From the NCBI GenBank assembly GCA_018064505.1, contig JAGHVC010000017.1:1-50849 (forward strand): a DNA stretch of 50,849 nucleotides, written 5' to 3'. Position numbers and translations under genes: made by a program. Positions 41,996 through 49,210 of the stretch are shown in pieces. The notes under the pieces are model-generated. The model had not been told where the DNA came from and made no database searches. It saw only the letters and a list, made by a program, of their open reading frames with translations. Source of the DNA: Candidatus Minthosoma caballi. GTDB lineage: Bacteria; Bacteroidota; Bacteroidia; Bacteroidales; Bacteroidaceae. Numbering within the stretch: position 1 is the stretch's first letter; each line of letters starts with the position of its first letter.

Positions 41996-42442
41996 TTATT
42001 CTTCTGTATTTCCGACAAAGTTCAATGGGTGCTTAAACCTAAACTTGTTATCGTCAATAATAACAATCTTTGTATCAGGATTATCCAAAAAGCGCTTTTT
42101 AATCTTATAGAATTTCTTAGCTACTTTCTTGCGATTATCGCTAAAGAACACAGCTACTGTCTGCCCCTTCAAATTCAGCTTACCTTCGAGATACTGCTTC
42201 ATCTGCAAACTGAATTCTGAACGATAAGGCAAGAACTTTGTTTTCTTATCCAAATCAATGCTGTCTATCTGACTGATACTGCTTATATAAACAACAGAAT
42301 CTGTAAGCTGTTGACTTACTCCAAACAAATACACTGTACCTTTACCCATTCCATATTCTTGCTCTTCTTTCTTATTCTTAGAAGCCGCAAATGATGAAAT
42401 AGCAACTGAGAGAAACAATATAACTAATAAATACTTATTCAT
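41996..42442 (-). CDS. Small secreted protein of unknown function
   Basis: A 148-residue protein not recognised. It has a signal peptide (YLLVILFLSVAISSFAAS), then a basic, lysine-rich mature part with a beta/alpha look: GKGTVYLFGVSQQLTDSVVYI, QMKQYLEGKLNLKGQTVAVFF and a KIVIIDDNKF strand near the end. No cysteines remain in the mature part, so no disulfide or lanthionine chemistry is expected. It is the first gene of the run that includes the C11, HprK-like, S26-like and PqqD-like genes. The many Lys and Arg residues would suit cleavage by the adjacent C11 peptidase, which is only a guess. Confidence 0.7.
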   Translation of the reverse strand: MNKYLLVILFLSVAISSFAASKNKKEEQEYGMGKGTVYLFGVSQQLTDSVVYISSISQIDSIDLDKKTKFLPYRSEFSLQMKQYLEGKLNLKGQTVAVFFSDNRKKVAKKFYKIKKRFLDNPDTKIVIIDDNKFRFKHPLNFVGNTEE

Positions 42443-42463
42443 CTGAATCTTTTAAATAATAAA

Positions 42464-42502
42464 CGAATCATAAAGCGTTATGCCTAAGCGCTTTATGATT
42501 CG
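42464..42502 (-). terminator. Probable intrinsic terminator of rpoD
   Basis: A perfect 14-base stem, CGAATCATAAAGCG (42464-42477) against CGCTTTATGATTCG (42489-42502), has an 11-base loop. On the minus strand it follows the rpoD stop (42555) and is followed by TTTATTATTT, a loose T-tract. It should end rpoD transcripts just before the small secreted protein gene, whose start is only 22 bases further on. Confidence 0.7.
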
Positions 42503-42554
42503 AGTAAGTTTTACCACAAAGATTTTTAGGCTCTGTATTGAAAAGCGCTGCTTT

Positions 42555-43424
42555 TTACCCGAGGTATGTCTTTAACAATTTACTCTTTGAGCTTGTACGA
42601 AGTCGGCGAATTGCTTTCTCCTTAATCTGTCTAACACGCTCACGAGTAAGGTTAAATCTGTCTCCTATCTCTTCAAGAGTCTTTTCCTGCATTCCAATAC
42701 CAAAGAACATCTTAATGATGTCTTTCTCACGCTCGCTGAGAGTATCGAGAGCACGATCAATTTCTTTTGATAAAGACTCATTGACAAGAGTCTTATCAGC
42801 AGAAGGAGAATCGGGATTTGAAAGGATATCAAGCAAGCTATTGTCCTCACCTTCAACGAAAGGTGCATCAACACTAATGTGTCGTCCGCTTACCTTCATA
42901 GTATCAGCGACCTTGTCAACAGGCAAATCCAGTTGATCAGCAAGTTCCTCAGGAGATGGACGACGCTCGTTTTCCTGTTCAAATTTAGAGAACGCTTTTC
43001 CTATTTTATTGAGTGAGCCAACCTGATTGAGTGGGAGACGAACTATACGGCTTTGTTCTGCAAGAGCTTGAAGGATGCTTTGGCGAATCCACCATACAGC
43101 GTAACTGATAAACTTGAAACCGCGCGTTTCATCAAACTTCTCTGCTGCCTTTATCAAACCGAGGTTGCCTTCGTTAATAAGGTCTGGAAGGCTAAGACCT
43201 TGATTTTGATACTGCTTAGCAACAGAAACGACAAAACGGAGGTTTGCTCTTGTCAGTTTTTCAAGTGCCAATCTTCCTTCTTTTCCACCTTTGCGAATCT
43301 TTGCTGCAAGTTCTACTTCTTCCTCAACAGTGATTAGTTCTTCACGACCGATTTCTTGGAGATACTTGTCGAGTGAAGCACTCTCACGGTTCGTGATACT
43401 TTTGGTAATCTTTAATTGTCTCAT
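42555..43424 (-). CDS. rpoD: Primary sigma factor, RpoD/SigA type
   Basis: A 289-residue sigma-70-family factor lacking the long N-terminal region 1.1, the usual Bacteroidota housekeeping form. Region 1.2 begins at [12 protein letters not shown], region 2 includes [24 protein letters not shown] and [11 protein letters not shown] (the -10 recognition and melting segment), region 3 lies around 150-210, and region 4 ends with the [19 protein letters not shown] helix-turn-helix. It should recognise the TTG / TAnnTTTG promoters seen through this window. It has its own good promoter and a strong terminator. Confidence 0.95.
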   Translation of the reverse strand: MRQLKITKSITNRESASLDKYLQEIGREELITVEEEVELAAKIRKGGKEGRLALEKLTRANLRFVVSVAKQYQNQGLSLPDLINEGNLGLIKAAEKFDETRGFKFISYAVWWIRQSILQALAEQSRIVRLPLNQVGSLNKIGKAFSKFEQENERRPSPEELADQLDLPVDKVADTMKVSGRHISVDAPFVEGEDNSLLDILSNPDSPSADKTLVNESLSKEIDRALDTLSEREKDIIKMFFGIGMQEKTLEEIGDRFNLTRERVRQIKEKAIRRLRTSSKSKLLKTYLG

Positions 43425-43446
43425 ACAAATTTGTAGAAAAATCGTA

Positions 43447-43476
43447 CAAAGATAGTAAGTATATCGGTAAAATTCA
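43447..43476 (-). promoter_or_regulatory. Promoter of rpoD
   Basis: On the minus strand, TTG (43476-43474) and TATCTTTG (43454-43447) are 19 bases apart, about 22 bases ahead of the rpoD start codon. Confidence 0.68.
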
Positions 43477-43512
43477 AATAATTTAACATTTTTTTAGCCA
43501 GTACTAACAGAT

Positions 43513-44433
43513 TTAAGCTAACAAAGATGTGAAAGCATTTGGATATGGCGTTTCAAACTTCAAACGCTCACCCGTCACTGGATGTGTGAATTGCAATCGA
43601 AACGCATGCAAACAAACTCGGCCAATAGGGTCGGTATGATCTCCATGCTGCTCTTCATTGCTTCCATATTTGAAGTCACCTACTATCGGATGATTTAGAT
43701 CTTGCATATGAACACGAATCTGGTTCTTTCTGCCAGTATCAAGCTTGAGCTCAACCAACGAATATCCATTCTTTCTCTTCAAAGTACGATAATTTGTGAT
43801 TGCTCGTTTTCCGCCATTGTCAACTGTGCTCGAATAAGTCACAAACATCTTATTATCAGTTAGCCACGACATTACTGTACCTTCATCTTTCTCCATCTCA
43901 CCTTGTACAACTGCCACATAGCGCCTATCACTAACAATATCTTTCCAATTATCTGTGAAAATCTGTTGAATATCACGGCGTTTCGCAAAAAGAAGAAGTC
44001 CTGAAGTTTCTCTGTCAAGCCTATGCACAGTATGGACAGCAAATCCCTTATTAGTTCGCTTTACATACTCATCTAGAATGGACTTCACATTCAACTGCCT
44101 TGCTCCTGGCATTGTATTAGTCAAAATGCCTTCTTTCTTTTCAACAACAACAATAAACGCATCTTCATAAACAATCTTAACCCAACGGGAAACAAGATCA
44201 TGCTTGTGTCTGTTTTTTGCAACCTGCACAATTTGCCCTTTATGAAGAGGTGCATTATACTGAGTAGTAATTACCTTATCAACATACACCATTCTCTGAC
44301 TGAGCAACTCTTTTACTCGAGTACGAGAAACACCTGCAATTTTTGTCATGAGAAATTGCATTAACTCAGCGGGTTCATCTACATGATAATCAGTGTAGTG
44401 ATTCATCGCTTTTCTATCAAAAAACTTACTCAT
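43513..44433 (-). CDS. RluA-family 23S rRNA pseudouridine synthase
   Basis: A 306-residue enzyme with an N-terminal S4 RNA-binding domain (about 20-75; RTRVKELLSQRMVYVDK) and a RluA-type catalytic domain whose active-site aspartate lies in HRLDRETSGLLLFA. It converts specific uridines of rRNA to pseudouridine; the RluD type fits the S4 domain, but the target site cannot be read from sequence. Its start overlaps the upstream RlmD-type gene by four bases (ATGA), so the two rRNA-modification genes are translationally coupled. Confidence 0.93.
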   Translation of the reverse strand: MSKFFDRKAMNHYTDYHVDEPAELMQFLMTKIAGVSRTRVKELLSQRMVYVDKVITTQYNAPLHKGQIVQVAKNRHKHDLVSRWVKIVYEDAFIVVVEKKEGILTNTMPGARQLNVKSILDEYVKRTNKGFAVHTVHRLDRETSGLLLFAKRRDIQQIFTDNWKDIVSDRRYVAVVQGEMEKDEGTVMSWLTDNKMFVTYSSTVDNGGKRAITNYRTLKRKNGYSLVELKLDTGRKNQIRVHMQDLNHPIVGDFKYGSNEEQHGDHTDPIGRVCLHAFRLQFTHPVTGERLKFETPYPNAFTSLLA

Positions 44434-45851
44434 CTTCTTTCAAGTAATACTACATTTTCCACATGTTGCGTATGAGGGAACATATCTACAGGCTGCACTT
44501 TCAAGACCTTATATTCAGCATCCAGCAATTGCAAATCTCGTGCCTGAGTAGCAGGGTTGCAACTAACATAAACAATCCTCCTTGGAGATGCAAAAAGTAT
44601 TGTATCTATAACATCTTGATGCATTCCTGCACGAGGCGGATCTGTAATAATAACATCAGGCCTTCCATGCTCTTCGATGAATTCGCGATTAAGTATATCT
44701 TTCATGTCTCCTGCATAGAACAAGGTGTTTTTGATGCCATTAACTTCTGAGTTCACCTTCGCATCTTCAATTGCCTCAGGAACATATTCAATTCCAATTA
44801 CTTGCTTTGCCTTCTTTGACACAAAGTTAGCAATTGTACCAGTTCCTGTGTATAAGTCATAAACAAGCTCATTGCCTGTAAGACCAGCAAAATCTCTTGC
44901 TACTTTGTATAGTTCATAAGCCTGCTCTGTATTTGTCTGATAAAAAGACTTTGGGCCAACCTTGAACTTCAAATCCTCCATCTCTTCGTAGATGTAATCA
45001 TTGCCCTTGACAACATGAATCTCTTGATCTCCAAATGTATCATTAGCTTTGTGATTGTCAACATAAAGCAAAGAAGTGATTTCTGGGAAAGTATCTGCCA
45101 AATGCTGCATTAGCGCATCAGCTTGACGCTGTGCCTTCTCGTCTTCAATACGGAACTGAACTAAGAACATCAATTCCCCAGTGTTACTATTCCTGATCAT
45201 CAATGAGCGAAGCAATCCTCTGTTCTGGCGCAAATCGTAGAACTCCAAATTGTTCTCAAAAGCATATTGGCGAATCTCATTCCTGATGCGATTGTTTATG
45301 TCATCCATAAGATGGCACTCATCAATATCAAGAATCTTATCAAATGCTCCTGTTATATGGAATCCAACAGCATTCATCTGATCATACTTCACATCATTAC
45401 GAACCTCCTCTTCTGTCAGCCATCTTTTATTGCTAAATCCAAATTCAAGCTTATTGCGATAACCTCGGGTAAGCTTGCTTCCAAGTATAGGACTAATCTC
45501 TGGCAATTCTATTTTGCCTATTCGAGTCAGATTATCAGTAACTTGCTGCTGCTTTGCCTTAAGCTGCTCTTCATATTTTAGACATTGCCACTTACATCCT
45601 CCACAGACGCCAAAATGCTTACAAAATGGAGTGTCACGAAGCTGAGAGTACTCATGAATACTCACAGCTACTGCTTCCATGTATGAGTTCTTTTTCTTCT
45701 TCACTTGCAAATCAACAACATCACCTGGAACCACATAAGGCACAAACACAACCTTATCATCGACTCTTGCCAAAGCCTTTCCTTCTGCAGCAACTGCAGT
45801 GATTGTTATGTTTTCGAGCAATGGTAGTTGCTTTTTCTTGTTTCGAGCCAT
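44430..45851 (-). CDS. rlmD: 23S rRNA (uracil-C5)-methyltransferase, RlmD/TrmA family
   Basis: The 473-residue SAM-dependent enzyme methylates a uracil at C5 in 23S rRNA. It has an N-terminal TRAM domain (about 10-65), a [4Fe-4S] cluster site C-x5-C-x2-C (CKHFGVCGGC near 77-86, with a further cysteine in KWQC), a SAM-binding fold (LVYDLYTGTGTIANFV), DPPRAGMHQDVID and the catalytic cysteine in YVSCNPATQARD. Gram-positive RlmCD-like enzymes are the close alternative. A minus-strand TAACTTTG box at 45889-45882 is its likely -7 element. Confidence 0.92.
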   Translation of the reverse strand: MARNKKKQLPLLENITITAVAAEGKALARVDDKVVFVPYVVPGDVVDLQVKKKKNSYMEAVAVSIHEYSQLRDTPFCKHFGVCGGCKWQCLKYEEQLKAKQQQVTDNLTRIGKIELPEISPILGSKLTRGYRNKLEFGFSNKRWLTEEEVRNDVKYDQMNAVGFHITGAFDKILDIDECHLMDDINNRIRNEIRQYAFENNLEFYDLRQNRGLLRSLMIRNSNTGELMFLVQFRIEDEKAQRQADALMQHLADTFPEITSLLYVDNHKANDTFGDQEIHVVKGNDYIYEEMEDLKFKVGPKSFYQTNTEQAYELYKVARDFAGLTGNELVYDLYTGTGTIANFVSKKAKQVIGIEYVPEAIEDAKVNSEVNGIKNTLFYAGDMKDILNREFIEEHGRPDVIITDPPRAGMHQDVIDTILFASPRRIVYVSCNPATQARDLQLLDAEYKVLKVQPVDMFPHTQHVENVVLLERR

Positions 45852-45881
45852 TTTTCTCTATTATTATATTTATAATGTGTG

Positions 45882-45889
45882 CAAAGTTA
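45882..45889 (-). promoter_or_regulatory. Probable -7 box of the rlmD-pseudouridine synthase pair
   Basis: The minus strand reads TAACTTTG, fitting TAnnTTTG, 31 bases ahead of the start codon. No TTG is found at the ideal distance. Confidence 0.45.
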
Positions 45890-45942
45890 GTGATTTTTCA
45901 GGAATTAATAGAGTCACACCGAAACAAACTGACAATATTTCA

Positions 45943-45972
45943 TTGCTATTTCATCAAAAAAGTGTAATTTTG
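45943..45972 (+). promoter_or_regulatory. Promoter of the sigma-54-type regulator gene
   Basis: TTG (45943-45945) and TAATTTTG (45965-45972) are 19 bases apart. Transcription would begin near 45978, six bases before the leader hairpins. Confidence 0.65.
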
Positions 45973-45983
45973 TCACGATTTAT

Positions 45984-46020
45984 CAAATTGGGGGATATCC
46001 TGCACCCAATTTGCAGGATA
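45984..46020 (+). promoter_or_regulatory. Two mutually exclusive hairpins in the leader of the sigma-54-type regulator
   Basis: Hairpin 1 pairs CAAATTGGG (45984-45992) with CCCAATTTG (46005-46013), nine base pairs with a 12-base loop. Hairpin 2 pairs TATCCTGCA (45996-46004) with TGCAGGATA (46012-46020), nine base pairs with a seven-base loop. The 3' arm of the first fills the loop of the second and shares two bases with its 3' arm, so both cannot form together. They lie 29-65 bases ahead of the start codon. Switching could control transcription or translation; no ligand family is recognised. Confidence 0.6.
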
Positions 46021-46048
46021 CACATTATTATATTTAAAGCAATCACAG

Positions 46049-47326
46049 ATGGATGAAAGGAAAATAATGCAAGTGAAACAGCGCTACGGAATTGTTGGCA
46101 ATTGCGAAGGGTTAAATCATGCCCTTGACATTGCCGTACAAGTTGCGCCTACCGATGTTTCTGTGCTAATAGTTGGAGAGAGCGGAGTTGGTAAGGAAGC
46201 TATACCAAGAGTGATTCATGACAACTCTGCAAGAAAACACAACAAATACTTTGCTATAAACTGTGGTTCCTTGCCAGACGGAACTATTGATTCTGAATTG
46301 TTTGGGCACCGTAAAGGTTCGTTTACAGGAGCCGTTGATGATAGAGAGGGATATTTTGGCGTTGCAAACAATGGCACACTTTTTTTAGATGAAGTCGGGG
46401 AACTGCCATTAGCTACACAAGCCAGATTGCTTCGTGTGTTAGAAACTGGCGAGTACATTCGAGTTGGTGAAAGCGAAATTCGCAAGACGAATGTGAGGAT
46501 TGTTGCAGCAACAAATGTCAATCTTCAAAAAGCGATAAAAGAAGGAAAGTTCCGCGAAGATTTATACTATCGCCTTAACACAATTTCAATAACAGTTCCT
46601 CCGCTCAGAGAAAGAGGCAAAGACATTGAACGAATTTTCAAGAAATTTGCAATAGACATCGCAGATAAATATTCGTTTGAACCTATAAGGCTGACACCGG
46701 ATGCATGCGAATTAATCCAAAAGTATAAATGGCCTGGCAATATTCGTCAGCTTCGCAACATTACGGAGCAGCTAAGCATCATCAGTGAAGAGAGAGAGAT
46801 CTCTGCAGACACATTGATGAAATACGGAATTACAGACGACACAAAAGGAGAGCCTGGCCTTGTGCTTCATTCTGGTGCAAGAGACAGGCAGAGCGACGCC
46901 GAAGTTCACACATACGAAAGTGAGCGCGACTTGCTTTTCATGATGCTCAGCAAAATTGGCAACGAAGTCAAAGGTCTCAAAGAGTTCATTCAGAGCAACT
47001 TAGAGACTCAAAACAGAGGTACAGACATATATACCGTGTTCAACGAAGACAACATGCCTATCCAGAAGCCTGTATATAACCAACCTATATACCCATCTGG
47101 AGTCAGCGTGATTAACGATCATGAGTACCAGCAGTCGCAAAACATGCCTCCTGTTGAAGTAGAAGTTGTTAATGAGACTCCTTTGTCAAACAAAGAATTA
47201 ATGAAGAAGAATATCATTGAAGCTTTGAGAAGGAATAAAGGCAACCGCAAGAAAGCTGCTTTAGAACTTGGCATATCAGACAGAACTCTATACAGAAAAA
47301 TCAAATCATACGATCTTGATTTATAA
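46049..47326 (+). CDS. Sigma-54-dependent activator (AAA+ plus Fis-type HTH)
   Basis: The 425-residue regulator has no N-terminal receiver domain; it starts almost directly with the AAA+ domain (about 10-250): Walker A GESGVGKE, the sigma-54 contact loop GSFTGA (Ser in place of the usual Ala), Walker B LFLDEVGEL and the arginine region REDLYYRLNTI. A linker rich in Asn, Gln and Pro (about 280-370) leads to a C-terminal Fis-like helix-turn-helix (NRKKAALELGISDRTLYRKI). It should drive RpoN-dependent promoters, constitutively or through the leader structure. In Bacteroidales this gene typically precedes lptE and secG, as here. Confidence 0.92.
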   Translation: MDERKIMQVKQRYGIVGNCEGLNHALDIAVQVAPTDVSVLIVGESGVGKEAIPRVIHDNSARKHNKYFAINCGSLPDGTIDSELFGHRKGSFTGAVDDREGYFGVANNGTLFLDEVGELPLATQARLLRVLETGEYIRVGESEIRKTNVRIVAATNVNLQKAIKEGKFREDLYYRLNTISITVPPLRERGKDIERIFKKFAIDIADKYSFEPIRLTPDACELIQKYKWPGNIRQLRNITEQLSIISEEREISADTLMKYGITDDTKGEPGLVLHSGARDRQSDAEVHTYESERDLLFMMLSKIGNEVKGLKEFIQSNLETQNRGTDIYTVFNEDNMPIQKPVYNQPIYPSGVSVINDHEYQQSQNMPPVEVEVVNETPLSNKELMKKNIIEALRRNKGNRKKAALELGISDRTLYRKIKSYDLDL

Positions 47327-47348
47327 GTACATAAAGATTTCTCAACAA

Positions 47349-47867
47349 ATGAAGAAAACTAATATCATAGTAGGTCTTTGTGCATTAGTGCTTATGGCTG
47401 TTGCAACAGCTTGCAGCATTAGCTACGGATTCAACGGCACAAGCATCGACTACTCGAAAGTGAAGACTGTCAGTTTAGACAAATTCCCTATTCGAGCTAA
47501 TTATGTTTGGAGCCCTATGGAATCAATGTTCTACAACTCGCTTGTTGATGCATTTTCTCAAAAGACAAAATTATCTGTTCAAAAAAGAAACGGAGATTTG
47601 CAGCTTGCAGGAGAGATAGTAGAATACAGCCAGACAAATAAAAGCATTGCTGCAGATGGCTTTTCTGCTCAAACCCAGTTGAAAATCACCGTAAATGTGA
47701 GATTTGTCAACACAAAGAAGCATGACGAAGATTTTGAACAAAGATTTAGTGCAACAACGAACTACGATTCTTCACAACAGCTAGCAAGTGTGCAAGAAGA
47801 ATTAGTTCAAGAGATGATTGATGACATTGTTGACCAGATATTCAATGCAACAGTAGCAAATTGGTAA
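47349..47867 (+). CDS. lptE: LptE-like lipopolysaccharide-assembly lipoprotein
   Basis: The 172-residue lipoprotein (signal ends AVATAC, Cys22) has the short alpha/beta domain of Bacteroidota LptE: ISYGFNGTSIDYSKVKTVSLDKF, SPMESMFYNSLVDAFSQKTKL, and LQLAGEIVEYS. LptE plugs the LptD barrel and helps deliver LPS to the outer surface. The ATG at 47349 starts directly at the signal; an upstream in-frame ATG lies inside the regulator gene. It begins 22 bases after that gene. Confidence 0.86.
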   Translation: MKKTNIIVGLCALVLMAVATACSISYGFNGTSIDYSKVKTVSLDKFPIRANYVWSPMESMFYNSLVDAFSQKTKLSVQKRNGDLQLAGEIVEYSQTNKSIAADGFSAQTQLKITVNVRFVNTKKHDEDFEQRFSATTNYDSSQQLASVQEELVQEMIDDIVDQIFNATVANW

Positions 47868-47883
47868 AAAAGATTTTGGCCTG

Positions 47884-48669
47884 ATGATAAATATCAAAGA
47901 AAAAATAGAAGACACAAGTAAGCTAACTCCTAATGATGTTGCGGAATTAAGGGATCTAGTAGATCGCTACCCTTTCTTCCAAGCAGCCAGATTGCTCTAT
48001 CTCGCAGGATTATTTCAACAGCATTCGACTGAGTTTGGTAAAGAACTCAAAAAAGCCAGTGTGTTTGTTCCTGATAGAATTGCATTGTTCAGCATCACCG
48101 AAGGAATAAACTACGAGATACCGAAAGAAACACAGACATCACCTCTTAGCATTGAAACCGAGAGTGATGATAACCGTACAATCAAACTCATTGACAATTT
48201 CCTATCGGGAAGAAAAGCATCAGAAACTTCTGACACAACAGAAAGAAGTCAGCCAACTTTAGCAGACCTTACTACTGACTATGCGTCATTCCTCATGCAA
48301 GAAAGCGATGAAGACACTTCTAAAATAGCAGAGCCAACAGAGCCTGCAGAAGCACAAATGCATGCGAACAAAAAGAAGCCAACGCCAAAGCTTAGAGGTG
48401 AAGATCTGATAAACCTTTTCATTGAGGAAACAAAAGGAAAACAACGCTTTGAGATGCCTGACTTACCAAGCGAAGATTTCATTTCACCAGAGATTTCTGT
48501 CGAAGATGAAGAAATTTACACCGAAAGTATGGTAAATATCTATATAAAACAAGGAAGATATGCTCAAGCATTAGAAATATTACGCAAAATATGCTTGAAT
48601 AATCCGAAAAAAAATGCTAACTTTGCAGCGCAAATAGAATTGCTTGAGATTATTTTGAGCAAGAATTAG
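47884..48669 (+). CDS. TPR-like cytoplasmic protein between lptE and secG
   Basis: A 261-residue soluble protein without signal or membrane segment. The N-terminal part (about 1-85) is helical (LTPNDVAELRDLVDRYPFFQAARLLYL). An acidic, Ser/Thr-rich middle (about 90-165) looks disordered. The C-terminal ESMVNIYIKQGRYAQALEIL segment resembles a tetratricopeptide repeat. It has no known function but recurs between lptE and secG in Bacteroidales. The promoter of secG lies inside its 3' end. Confidence 0.78.
   Translation: MINIKEKIEDTSKLTPNDVAELRDLVDRYPFFQAARLLYLAGLFQQHSTEFGKELKKASVFVPDRIALFSITEGINYEIPKETQTSPLSIETESDDNRTIKLIDNFLSGRKASETSDTTERSQPTLADLTTDYASFLMQESDEDTSKIAEPTEPAEAQMHANKKKPTPKLRGEDLINLFIEETKGKQRFEMPDLPSEDFISPEISVEDEEIYTESMVNIYIKQGRYAQALEILRKICLNNPKKNANFAAQIELLEIILSKN
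48595..48625 (+). promoter_or_regulatory. Promoter of secG inside the upstream gene
   Basis: TTG (48595-48597) and TAACTTTG (48618-48625) are 20 bases apart and lie within the last 75 bases of the TPR-like gene, 84 bases ahead of the secG start. Confidence 0.6.
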
Positions 48670-48708
48670 CAACAAACAAATTGTAAATAGAATAAATTAA
48701 ATAAAAAA

Positions 48709-49041
48709 ATGTACTCATTAATTATCATTTTAGTAATTCTCGCATCAGTTTTGATGTGTGGAATCGTACTTATCCAGGAGTCAAAGGGAGGCGGTCTTGC
48801 ATCTGCATTCTCTGCTCAGAATTCAATGCTCGGTGTTCGCAAGACAACAGATTTCCTTGAGAAAGCTACTTGGGGACTTGCAGCAGCAATGGTTATTCTA
48901 AGCGTTGTTTCTGCAGCGTTCATCACTAACAAAACTATTGAGGAAGCTCCAGTAAACATTTCTGCTCCAGCTCCAACAACAGATGCAGGCAATGTTCCTT
49001 CTTTCCCTGCTACTGGCAACACAGAAGCTCCTGCTAAGTAA
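48709..49041 (+). CDS. secG: Protein translocase subunit SecG
   Basis: The 110-residue membrane protein assists SecYE during protein export. Two transmembrane helices (about 2-22 and 55-77) flank the conserved cytoplasmic loop QESKGGGLASAFSAQNSMLG, with the GGGLASAF signature of SecG. The C-terminal tail is rich in Ala, Pro and Thr and longer than in E. coli, as is common in Bacteroidota. It is followed by a strong terminator. Confidence 0.95.
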   Translation: MYSLIIILVILASVLMCGIVLIQESKGGGLASAFSAQNSMLGVRKTTDFLEKATWGLAAAMVILSVVSAAFITNKTIEEAPVNISAPAPTTDAGNVPSFPATGNTEAPAK

Positions 49042-49069
49042 TTTCTTTTTTCAGAAGAATTTAGGAAAC

Positions 49070-49101
49070 AAAGGTTGTAAGCAAATTTGCTTACAACCTT
49101 T
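49070..49101 (+). terminator. Intrinsic terminator of secG
   Basis: A perfect palindrome of two 16-base arms, AAAGGTTGTAAGCAAA (49070-49085) and TTTGCTTACAACCTTT (49086-49101), is followed by TGTTGTTT. It lies 28 bases after the secG stop. Confidence 0.75.
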
Positions 49102-49176
49102 TGTTGTTTATGTGCATTTTTACCCTAAAAACAAATAAAATATATTAAATTCGGAAAAAATATATTTAGATTCCTA

Positions 49177-49206
49177 TTGTTCATAATAAAAATCTTAGTA
49201 ACTTTG
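49177..49206 (+). promoter_or_regulatory. Promoter of the HU/SPOR protein gene
   Basis: TTG (49177-49179) and TAACTTTG (49199-49206) are 19 bases apart. The start codon follows only four bases after the -7 box, so the transcript would be leaderless or nearly so. Confidence 0.65.
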
Positions 49207-49210
49207 CAGT

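Noticed and set aside
46049-47326. Two-component response regulator of the NtrC type
   Set aside because: The protein begins directly with the AAA+ domain; no receiver domain precedes it, so it is not an obvious partner for the orphan kinase at 2147-4054.
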